Below are positions 9,267 through 16,609 of a stretch of DNA of 64,000 nucleotides, piece by piece (positions within the stretch are counted from its first letter, which is position 1; every line of letters begins with the position of its first letter). Source of the stretch: Saezia sanguinis (GTDB lineage: Bacteria > Pseudomonadota > Gammaproteobacteria > Burkholderiales > Burkholderiaceae_C); the NCBI RefSeq assembly GCF_003991585.1, contig NZ_PQSP01000001.1, positions 310,001 through 374,000 on the forward strand, given 5' to 3'. The notes under the pieces are model-generated. The model did not search any database. It saw only the letters and a program-made list of their open reading frames with translations, and had not been told where the DNA came from. Both the position numbers and the translations under genes were made by a program.

Positions 9267-10051
9267 CGTTTGTTGTCTCCATTTATTGTTTTAATACAAA
9301 CTGCTGATCTTGTTACGTTAATTGCATCAGCATTTTTTGTAGTTCTCATTTAATGAGCTTGTAGGTGATTGTTGGAGCCTATTCTCCAGTTGCAGAGATT
9401 GAAATGTGTACCGGGTATACCCTGTTGACGTTCCAGGGTGAAGTAGATATTTTCTAGGCGCTCTTATTGAAGGCGAACGCATATAGGACAGGTTCAGAGC
9501 AAGTAGCTATAAGGATGCTGTCAACGCATGAATAGCAGTGGAGATGTGTCTATTGTTGTCAATGCCTGATTGGAGATCAATTAACCATGAAAGCACCAAT
9601 GATTTGAACGCAGGGGGTTGAAAAGGGAGGGTGCATAACTAGATGTATGCCAATCTGGCCTTAGAAAAAACAGCGATCAAAAGCGTTCCATCCCAAAAGA
9701 AGGAACAGCATTGTGGCAAAATGACAAGTAGCAGGCACTTTTCACCAGCAGTTTTTTTATGTAGCCGTGTCCAGTGTCTTTGGCGATGTTGGCTAGATGT
9801 CGGCGTGGCTGAGTGTATGAATGTCGAATGTGTCGCTGTTTAAGGGGTTCTTGATACTCAAGCGGAGGATACCTCTATCAGTGCATTACTGGTATGGAAA
9901 GCAGTTTTGCTTACTTTACATCCCCCATGTGCGATTTATGTGGATGGCAGATGATTTTGGGTACAAGGGTTTATAGTAATGGGCATCATCAAAAATTAGC
10001 GAGTCAGAGATCGGATCTGTACTGACTGTTGTGGAACTGAGTCAATAGGTC
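9267..10051. other. 785-bp stretch without an intact gene; decayed mobile DNA
   Basis: Stop codons are frequent in all frames and nothing intact is visible. A fragment near 9620-9720 resembles an IS3-family OrfA tail (separate entry). A promoter for the small secreted protein and peroxidase is expected at the left edge. The rest reads as decayed sequence. Confidence 0.45.
9619..9720 (+). pseudogene. Relic resembling the C-terminal end of an IS3-family OrfA
   Basis: After a stop, the frame reads MYANLALEKTAIKSVPSQKK. The tail of IS3-group OrfA proteins commonly reads MYA(D/N)LALEN.A(I/L)KDV...K, so about 12 of 16 positions agree. The preceding codons (EKGRVHN then stop) could be a damaged EN.RLKK. 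No intact transposase, second ORF or terminal repeats are visible. The match is short and from memory of the family pattern. Confidence 0.35.
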
Positions 10052-10612
10052 CTATAGCATTTCAGGACGGAATTGCGAACTCAAGTCAATTGTTTTACCT
10101 GACACCATGAACAATCCATCACCTTTGTAGTGTAGTGTTTGAGGAGCAGTTTGGGTAGCGATAACATGCGCTTTCACGACTTCGAATACAAAAAAATTTC
10201 TTCGTTTGACCAATGTTTTATCAAACAGTTTGCATTCAAAGCTGGCATATGCTTCACGAATTAATGGCGCTTTTACCTTCTGTGCAGTATCAGCTGTGAG
10301 TTTGAATATCTTGAATTTATCAATCTCTGCTCCTGTACTATTTCCAATACCTACTACCTTTTCTGCTATATCTGCCGTTGGTATGTTGATGACGCATTCG
10401 CCACTACTTCGAATCAAGTAATGACTGTAATTGCCTTCAGAAATCATGCAGCCAATCAGAGAAGGGGTAAACTCCATTACGCAATGCCAGCCCAAAGTCA
10501 TGATATTCATTTGACCTTGCCAATAGGATGAGACTAAAACAACAGGACCTGGCTCAAGGTAGCGGCGTACTAAATGTACTGGTAAATCCTCTTTTATCTG
10601 CCGCTTGTGCAT
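10052..10612 (-). CDS. Flavin-reductase-like / flavoredoxin family protein
   Basis: 186 residues with the FMN-binding split-barrel pattern of flavin-reductase-like proteins: PGPVVLVSSYWQGQMNIMTL at residues ~22-41, then TPSLIGCMISEGNYSHYLI, an E-CVINIP strand and the FECKL segment. Members bind FMN and take part in flavin or iron(III) reduction, or serve as small redox partners. GGAG lies 6 nt before the ATG. It is a single gene, flanked by decayed DNA on both sides, and could be a cargo gene of the former island. The family is fairly certain; the substrate is unknown. Confidence 0.8.
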   Translation of the reverse strand: MHKRQIKEDLPVHLVRRYLEPGPVVLVSSYWQGQMNIMTLGWHCVMEFTPSLIGCMISEGNYSHYLIRSSGECVINIPTADIAEKVVGIGNSTGAEIDKFKIFKLTADTAQKVKAPLIREAYASFECKLFDKTLVKRRNFFVFEVVKAHVIATQTAPQTLHYKGDGLFMVSGKTIDLSSQFRPEML

Positions 10613-10736
10613 AATTGTCTCCTAAATAAATATCTGCATACAGAAATATCAGACTTTAATGTTCTTTTAGCTTCAGTATTTGAGTATGGTGCAAAAGTGT
10701 ACTACCTGTGAGGATTGTTAATCTCTAAGACCTTGC

Positions 10737-10829
10737 TCAAAGTTGAACTTCGTTTCCTTTATGTGCCAAAGCATGCTCAATGATTTCTCTTGGGCAGTGT
10801 GTTGCCTCACCAACCCAATTAAAAGAAGC
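10737..10829 (-). pseudogene. C-terminal fragment of a P4-type tyrosine integrase
   Basis: On the minus strand the frame reads FNWVGEATHCPREIIEHALA then HKGNEVQL and stop. P4-family integrases have TFRDWAGE.T..PRE..EHALAH near the C-terminus, just before the catalytic tyrosine. The fragment stops before the tyrosine and there is no catalytic Arg/His region upstream, so it is dead. It marks an old island or prophage in this region, 3.7 kb from tRNA-Ser. Confidence 0.6.
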
Positions 10830-11146
10830 CAATATGTTGTGATCAAGCATGCTATATGAATTCTGAATAATGTTACATATTTGTATCTCAAACTTCAAAC
10901 TGGTGTAGCGGCAATACCCATGCATTGCACTTCACACAACTGCAAGTTACATATCTAAGCGTAGCTAGCCCTTCATAGCCAAATGCTTTAGCGCTTTCCA
11001 GCGCCGTTTAGGTATGCATATTTGTGCGTGCTTGTCAGATAGCATTTACTCAAACATTGAGTCAGAAGGCATAAAAAGACTAGATGCAAGCCTGTGAGCG
11101 ATTTTATGAAGGTTCACATAAAAATGTCATCCCCATTTACGCTATG

Positions 11147-11175
11147 ACCACCTTTGGGAAAAGGTGGTTTTTTAT
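11147..11175 (+). terminator. Intrinsic terminator/attenuator before the holin-like genes
   Basis: ACCACCTTT (11147-11155) pairs with AAAGGTGGT (11160-11168) around a 4-nt loop, followed by a T-run. The Shine-Dalgarno of the next gene (TTGGAGG, 11176-11181) begins directly after it, so it could stop upstream transcription or attenuate the gene. Confidence 0.75.
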
Positions 11176-11185
11176 TGGAGGAATG

Positions 11186-11578
11186 ATGAGTGATAACACA
11201 GATGTGATGCAGTTGTTTGTGGTAATGACGACTTCGATTTTTGGACCTTCGGTTGCGATGGTCATCGGTCCTTATCTGCTGATCATGTTTGCGGCTGCAA
11301 CCGGGGCGGCATGGTCGCTGGGCAGGCGTACAACCGAGAGCAAGAGCAGCAGTGTCTTTTATTTTGTACGGGTGGTTTTTACGGCAATTTTGTTGACAAC
11401 AGTGATTGCCAAGCTAACGGTCGGTTTTATGCCAGAGCTGGAAGTGGATTTTCTGATTGCACCAGTGGCATTGATTATTGGTTTGATTGGAGATGACTGG
11501 TATCAGGTAATTGACTGGATGCTAAGTGCCGGGAAAAAAATCGCCAATCGCATTTTTAACAAAAAAATGGGAGAGTAA
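11186..11578 (+). CDS. Small membrane protein, holin-like
   Basis: 130 residues with two clear hydrophobic blocks (about 8-40 and 52-75), a further hydrophobic run near 85-100, and a lysine-rich tail (KKIANRIFNKKMGE). Size and topology resemble phage holins, which form inner-membrane pores; I cannot assign a family. The frame runs back to 11084, but that stretch contains a terminator hairpin. GGAGG 4 nt before the ATG at 11186 sets the start; 11183 is a possible alternative. It is followed after 4 nt by a second small membrane protein. An integrase relic lies close by, so a phage origin is plausible. Confidence 0.6.
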   Translation: MSDNTDVMQLFVVMTTSIFGPSVAMVIGPYLLIMFAAATGAAWSLGRRTTESKSSSVFYFVRVVFTAILLTTVIAKLTVGFMPELEVDFLIAPVALIIGLIGDDWYQVIDWMLSAGKKIANRIFNKKMGE

Positions 11579-11582
11579 TCAG

Positions 11583-11831
11583 ATGTCTCATACTTATTAT
11601 GCATTGGCTTTCCTGGTTCTGATACTTGGATTGGCAGTGATTTTTATTTCTATCGTCAAACTGAATTGCTGTTGTTGCAAGCGTTCGAGGTTGATCTATA
11701 CCCTGGTGTTGGTGGCCGCCATGGTGGCAGTGTTTCAGCCTTATTTTGTCAAGAGTATGCCTGGCATTGCCGATCTGGCTCTCATGCTGAGCGTGCTGGG
11801 CTTGTTGTGGCATGGACATACCAATGCTTAA
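11583..11831 (+). CDS. Small membrane protein with a four-cysteine loop, holin-like
   Basis: 82 residues. Two or three hydrophobic helices (about 5-25, 38-55, 62-76) are separated by a short loop, KLNCCCCKRSR, with four consecutive cysteines and basic residues. GGAGAG 7 nt before the ATG and a 4-nt gap from the previous gene show the two are cotranscribed. A pair of small membrane proteins next to an integrase relic suggests a phage lysis pair (holin plus second holin/antiholin), but no endolysin gene is present. Function unproven. Confidence 0.55.
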   Translation: MSHTYYALAFLVLILGLAVIFISIVKLNCCCCKRSRLIYTLVLVAAMVAVFQPYFVKSMPGIADLALMLSVLGLLWHGHTNA

Positions 11832-11906
11832 GTTGTAACTGGAGAGGCAGGGCCACTGTTTCCTACAGATGATGGTTTAGTTCAAATGGTGTAGCAAAGG
11901 TGTGTG

Positions 11907-12026
11907 ATGAAAATGATACGAGTAAAGCCTAGAAATATATGGAGCAAGTTGCTTAAGGCAGGTGTATTGCTGTTGGTGGTGATTTGCTTTTTGTTGGAAA
12001 GCATAGTTGCTGTATTGGGGAGATGA
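11907..12026 (+). CDS. 39-residue single-pass membrane peptide
   Basis: MKMIRVKPRNIWSKLLKAG is a basic N-terminus followed by one hydrophobic helix (VLLLVVICFLLESIVAVLGR). AAAGGTG lies about 5 nt before the ATG. It continues the holin-like pair in the same direction after 75 nt. The stop overlaps the start of another small ORF as TGATG. Short, so moderate confidence. Confidence 0.4.
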   Translation: MKMIRVKPRNIWSKLLKAGVLLLVVICFLLESIVAVLGR

Positions 12027-12112
12027 TGAATAAACCTGGCATGCGTATAGACACGATGACGCTATGCGTTGTAACTGCCATGATGTGTAATGGACATCAG
12101 ACCTTGCTCTGA
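12026..12112 (+). CDS. Possible 28-residue ORF coupled to the preceding peptide
   Basis: ATG at 12026 overlaps the previous stop (TGATG) and GGGGAG lies just upstream, an arrangement typical of coupled translation. The product (MNKPGMRIDTMTLCVVTAMM, then eight more residues) has a short hydrophobic stretch only. It may be chance. Confidence 0.2.
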   Translation: MNKPGMRIDTMTLCVVTAMMCNGHQTLL

Positions 12113-12358
12113 TTTTTTCCTAGTTTGAATACTGCTTGCCTGTCTGGAAGACCGTGTGCTTCTCTGTTCCCAAAAAATATAAAAGAAGGACAAATGGCAA
12201 TGCAGGCGTTCACATAACTTGAATTTGTATTTTTACACTTTGCACAACTGGCTGATAAGTGCGGTTTGTAATTTGGCACATGTGTTAGTCGGGATCAATG
12301 GGCTGTGTGTGCATGAGGGGAATCGTTGGTGCTATCGCATGAATGGATGGAAAGCAAA

Positions 12359-15300
12359 ATGAATATGTATCAAAAATGGGGTGTAAACAAGTGTGGACCG
12401 TGGTTGCTTTGGGCGCTTGCGGTTTTGTTATGGTTAATTCCTGCGGGGCAGCAGGTCTGGGCTCAAAACAGCGCGGTTTGCGCTGAAGTGAAGATTGTTA
12501 TTGAGCAAAAGCTTTCCCTGGAGCGCCAGGCTTTTGATGCCAAGATGGTGATCCGCAACGGGTTGACTGATTCTGCCATTGAAAATGTTGAGGTACAGCT
12601 TTTGTTCATGGATGCCAATGAAGAGTTGGTTGTGGGCACACAGGATCCTAATGCAACAGCGGCTCAGTTTTTTTACAGGGTGGATTCTTTGGAAGGCATT
12701 AATGCGATAGATGGCACAGAATCCATTGCGGCTGATTCTTCTGCAGAGATGCATTGGCTAATTATTCCTTCTGCAGGCACGGCAACCGGTTCCGGTACTT
12801 TGTATTATGTGGGCGCAAAGGTGACATATACGCTGAATGGTGTAGTGACAACGGTTGAAGTCGCGCCGGACTTTATTGTGGTGAAACCGATGCCTATGCT
12901 GGTGCTGGATTATTTTTTACCGGACGATGTGTATGCAGATGATCCTTTTACGGAAGAGGTGGAGCCGCAGATACCGTTTACGCTGGGTGTGAGAATTCAG
13001 AACACGGGCGAAGGCGTTTCTTCCAAGACGACGATTGAGTCGGCACAACCCAAGATTGTGGAAAACCGTTTGAACCTGCTGATTGGTTTTGAGATTTTAG
13101 GCGGGTATGTTTCGGACCAGTTGGCCGGGAAAAGTCTGTTGCTTAATTTTGGTGATATTGCCGCAGGGGCTGCCAAGGTGGGGCGCTGGAATATGGTGAC
13201 CACATTGATGGGCCGGTTTGTTGAGTTCGACGCCAGCTTTACGCATGACGATAGCCTGGGCGGAGATTTGACATCGCTGATTGACAGTGTGCATACGCAT
13301 ACGCTGGTGCATGATGTGCTGGTGGATTTGCCGGGACGCGATGGTATTCGCGATTTTCTGGCAAGAGACGTTGATGTGCTGCGGGTGTATGAGTCGGACA
13401 ATGTGGATACGCTGGTCAGTGACCAGTCGTCAACTTCTCAGTTGAGTGTTTCCGGGGCACAAGCACAATTGACATTTTCTGCTGCGCCGGGGTTTGTTTA
13501 TGCGAAGGTGGATGACCCGTTTCATGGTGAAGCCGATGGAATTTCTGTAACCCGTTCTGATGGCAAGGTGCTGGCACCGGAAAACGCCTGGTTTTCTCAA
13601 ACGCGTAACAGTGATTTGACCTGGTCTTATTTTTTGAATGTGTTTGATGCAAATTCAACAGGCATTTATTCAATTGCTTTTGTCAGGGGAGATTACTCCA
13701 CCCTCAGCGGCCATGTTTACCAGCTTGTGAGCGGGCAAAACCAGCCTTTGCCAGTAGCGCCTGTTACTTTGCGCGGGCTGACTGACAGTAGCGACGATGT
13801 ATCCTTAACCGCTCATACCAACCAGGCAGGCGAATTCCGTTTCACGCGTTTACAGCCAGGAACATATTCACTGGAGGCGGGTTCAGTCAGCGGTCTTGAA
13901 GATGTAGCAGCTTACGCAGGAAGTGCTGGCGGGCAGGTGCAAACAGGGTTGATTACCCAGATTGCATTAGGGCGCCAGGTTGATGCTACAGGGTATGACT
14001 TTGTCAAGCAGACGACTGTACTGCCAATGCAGGCTTCTTTGTCGGGGGTGGTGTATGCGGACATGAACGGCAATGGTGTGCAGGACGCTGGCGAGTCCGG
14101 CATCATGAATGTGGCGGTGATATTGAGTGAACAAAATATTCAGGGCGGCTCTGTTGCAATGACAGTGCAGACGAATGAGCTCGGTTTTTATCAGTTTACT
14201 GGATTGGCTGCGGGGACTTATACCTTACAGGTATCCGATGTCGATGGTATGGAGGACATTCGGGCCCAGGCAGGAACTTCCGGTGGTACGTCTCAACCAG
14301 GGAAAGTAACGGATATTACATTGTTTTCTGGAGACGATGCAACAGGTTATAACTTTATGAAGCAGGCTTTTGGAACGACTTCGTTATCTGGCCAGGCTGT
14401 GTGTAACACGGGGTGTGATGTTGAAGGCATCAAAGTGGTGTTAACAACCTATATTGGTGGCAGGTACTGGGAGAAATTTACCTATACCGATGCTGAGGGT
14501 AACTTTGTTTTCCACAATATCAAAGGAAACGTTTACTACACATTAACCTTATTACATAAAGAAGGGCTGTTTCTCTCTACCAGTAAAGTTGGTAATGCAG
14601 GAGGAAATGCTAATCCTATCTTAGGAGGGACTTTCTTTAATGTATGGCCTAAAGAAGGACAACCTGCTGAAGGATATACCATTACTTATCGTGATGTTCC
14701 TGGAACAGGCTCAATATCGGGCAAACTTTTCCATGACCTCAATGGAAATGGTGTTCAGGATGAAGGGGAACCAGGCTTAGCTGGACGAAGAGCCACAATT
14801 GGCCCAGCCAATGTTGCAGTGACCCATACCGATGAATCAGGAAACTTCATTTTTAGCGGCTTGCCTGCTGGCACGTATAACCTGGCTATTGATTTTGATG
14901 AGCGGTTTGATGGTGTCATTACACCTGGTTCAGCCGGAGGCATGAACGCTGGCCCAAATCTGTATGTGACCGGAATTGTTCTGGCAAACGGGGCTCACGC
15001 AAGAGATTACCTATTTGCAAGCAATACAGATCCGAAAGGCAGTTCCTTGTCTGGTATTGTCTATGAAGATGAAAATGGGAATGGTGTCTTTGATGAAGCT
15101 GAAAACGGTATCGAAGGCGTTCCGGTTAGATTAAGGCATATAAGAAATACTTCCAGCATGACTCAAGAGGACAGCATTGTCTATACCGATGCGAGTGGAC
15201 ACTTTACCTTCTATGAGCTGAATAACAGTCCTCTCCAACCCTACGTTTACAGGCTAGATGTTGGGGGCATAGAGGGTATGGTCGATGGCAGTGCGACTGT

Positions 15301-15406
15301 TGGAGATGCTGGCGGCACAGCAAACCCATCTGGTGGTATTGCAAATATTAGATTCGGGACGCAGATGCAGGCACAAGGCTACTTCTTTGCAAAACGTTCA
15401 CAGTAA
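12359..15406 (+). CDS. Large secreted protein with SdrD-B-like repeats
   Basis: 1015 residues, exported. A signal peptide (KCGPWLLWALAVLLWLIPAG ending WAQ) is followed by a ~420-residue region with DUF11-like beta-sandwich features. Then come at least five SdrD-B / carboxypeptidase-regulatory-like modules: STLSGHVYQ, SLSGVVYADMNGNGVQDAGE, TSLSGQAVCN, SISGKLFHDLNGNGVQDEGE and SLSGIVYEDENGNGVFDEAE. The D-x-N-G-N-G loops are calcium-binding in staphylococcal Sdr proteins. It probably forms a rigid rod at the surface. The start at 12359 has GGAAAG upstream; ATG 12347 is an alternative. From ~14.38 kb on, codon use shifts to A/T-richer codons. It heads a same-strand series leading to the RHS toxin gene. 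Confidence 0.75.
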   Translation: MNMYQKWGVNKCGPWLLWALAVLLWLIPAGQQVWAQNSAVCAEVKIVIEQKLSLERQAFDAKMVIRNGLTDSAIENVEVQLLFMDANEELVVGTQDPNATAAQFFYRVDSLEGINAIDGTESIAADSSAEMHWLIIPSAGTATGSGTLYYVGAKVTYTLNGVVTTVEVAPDFIVVKPMPMLVLDYFLPDDVYADDPFTEEVEPQIPFTLGVRIQNTGEGVSSKTTIESAQPKIVENRLNLLIGFEILGGYVSDQLAGKSLLLNFGDIAAGAAKVGRWNMVTTLMGRFVEFDASFTHDDSLGGDLTSLIDSVHTHTLVHDVLVDLPGRDGIRDFLARDVDVLRVYESDNVDTLVSDQSSTSQLSVSGAQAQLTFSAAPGFVYAKVDDPFHGEADGISVTRSDGKVLAPENAWFSQTRNSDLTWSYFLNVFDANSTGIYSIAFVRGDYSTLSGHVYQLVSGQNQPLPVAPVTLRGLTDSSDDVSLTAHTNQAGEFRFTRLQPGTYSLEAGSVSGLEDVAAYAGSAGGQVQTGLITQIALGRQVDATGYDFVKQTTVLPMQASLSGVVYADMNGNGVQDAGESGIMNVAVILSEQNIQGGSVAMTVQTNELGFYQFTGLAAGTYTLQVSDVDGMEDIRAQAGTSGGTSQPGKVTDITLFSGDDATGYNFMKQAFGTTSLSGQAVCNTGCDVEGIKVVLTTYIGGRYWEKFTYTDAEGNFVFHNIKGNVYYTLTLLHKEGLFLSTSKVGNAGGNANPILGGTFFNVWPKEGQPAEGYTITYRDVPGTGSISGKLFHDLNGNGVQDEGEPGLAGRRATIGPANVAVTHTDESGNFIFSGLPAGTYNLAIDFDERFDGVITPGSAGGMNAGPNLYVTGIVLANGAHARDYLFASNTDPKGSSLSGIVYEDENGNGVFDEAENGIEGVPVRLRHIRNTSSMTQEDSIVYTDASGHFTFYELNNSPLQPYVYRLDVGGIEGMVDGSATVGDAGGTANPSGGIANIRFGTQMQAQGYFFAKRSQ

Positions 15407-15521
15407 TAATACCTGCCAATGAGTTAATAGAAAGCGAGCAAAAGCATGGAAGCTAATGAGCATATTCACTAAAAAGCATAGCTTTTAAGTCTCAGTTAAT
15501 TAATCTCAAAAAGGAACGATT

Positions 15522-15665
15522 ATGAAAAGTGGGAAACATATCCCATGGAGAGGTATTGCCGGACAAGGGAGTGCGCAGGAACTGGCACCAGATTATGAAG
15601 TTCCACGATGCTCCAACCCTGACGGCAGTAACAATTCTGTGACAGTAGCTGTGCCGGCAAACTGA
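15522..15665 (+). CDS. 47-residue ORF of unknown function
   Basis: AAGGA lies 7 nt before the ATG, and the stop TGA overlaps the GAGGAG Shine-Dalgarno of the next gene, so it sits tightly in the operon. The product MKSGKHIPWRGIAGQGSAQE... has two cysteine-free ends, one cysteine and no membrane segment or signal peptide. I do not recognise it. It may be a real small protein or a leader for the rhodanese-like gene. Confidence 0.4.
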   Translation: MKSGKHIPWRGIAGQGSAQELAPDYEVPRCSNPDGSNNSVTVAVPAN

Positions 15666-15675
15666 GGAGCATCAA

Positions 15676-16560
15676 ATGAATCACATGCAACTTGTTTTGC
15701 TGGCGGGCCTGCTGGCCGGGATGTTCAGTGTTTACGGGAGGGCTGGTGAGGTGGCCGGGTGCTTTGAAAGCAGCCAGCCAACCCAGGCTGAGCAGCACCG
15801 GTGGCCGCGGATCGAACACAAGCAACCGTTACATGCCGAATGCTGGCTTAGTTGGAATGAGCTGATGCAACCGGTATATCAGCAGGATGGGGTGTTATGG
15901 CTGGATGTACGGCCCTCACCGGATTGGCAGGCATCCCCTTTAAATAATGTCATGCAGGTCGGTCTTCATGAAATTGAGGACAGGTCGTTCTTACGTGGTC
16001 GTTCTTTGCTGCTTGTTGGAACGGGTACTGACCAATTAATGCTGGATGCGGCTTGCATGCAGTTAAGGCAGGCAGGGTTTGATGTGCATGCATTGAATGG
16101 CGGAGTTTGGGCATTGCCCAAGCATCTGTCAGGGCAGGGAAGTGATGCAGGCAATGTACAACAGATAGGAGCAGATCAGTTTTTGGCTGGTAGCCAGACT
16201 GTTTCCTGGCATGTTGTGACTTTAGGGGTGAGTGAGCAGGATATTGCGCATTTGCCTGAGCCGCCACGGATGCAGTTTGGTCTGGATGATGTTGCAGCAG
16301 CACAAGCCGCAATAACCACATTGCTTGGCCAGGGAGGTATTTCTGAACCGGAGAACCTGTATCCGGTTCAGGTGGTGTTGATTGCGCCGGATGATGAATC
16401 GGTGAGGGTATTGCAGGCCTTGCTGCACCATGCTTCTGATGATGGGCGGGTTGTTTGGTTGCAAGGTGGTTTCCAGGCATACGAGGCTTATATCAATGAG
16501 CAAAACCGCATGAAGGCGTATGCCGGAGCGGTGTTGAGGCGGCCATGCGGTGCAATTTGA
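15676..16560 (+). CDS. Secreted tandem rhodanese-like protein, catalytic cysteine absent
   Basis: 294 residues with a signal peptide (MNHMQLVLLAGLLAGMFSVY). Two rhodanese-like folds follow: the first contains LWLDVRPSPDWQASPL, then LLLVGTGTDQLMLD and a GFDVHALNGGVWAL end; the second ends VVWLQGGFQAYEAYI. In active rhodaneses a cysteine starts the loop after the central strand (C-x5-R/S); here it reads GTGTDQ and APDDES, so neither domain should transfer sulfur. Such inactive domains often bind partners. GAGGAG 7 nt upstream supports the start. It sits between two giant secreted proteins of the RHS locus, pointing to a role in their assembly or export (inference). Confidence 0.6.
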   Translation: MNHMQLVLLAGLLAGMFSVYGRAGEVAGCFESSQPTQAEQHRWPRIEHKQPLHAECWLSWNELMQPVYQQDGVLWLDVRPSPDWQASPLNNVMQVGLHEIEDRSFLRGRSLLLVGTGTDQLMLDAACMQLRQAGFDVHALNGGVWALPKHLSGQGSDAGNVQQIGADQFLAGSQTVSWHVVTLGVSEQDIAHLPEPPRMQFGLDDVAAAQAAITTLLGQGGISEPENLYPVQVVLIAPDDESVRVLQALLHHASDDGRVVWLQGGFQAYEAYINEQNRMKAYAGAVLRRPCGAI

Positions 16561-16609
16561 TGGTGGGATGGATTTTGGTCAGAGTTGATGGGTGATGGAG
16601 GATAGAGTG

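Noticed and set aside
9643..9843. 66-codon ORF in the gene-free region
   Set aside because: No Shine-Dalgarno and cysteine/tryptophan-rich improbable composition; its start matches an IS3 OrfA relic.
11084..11185. Upstream extension of the holin-like gene
   Set aside because: The stretch contains a terminator hairpin, and a better Shine-Dalgarno fits the ATG at 11186.
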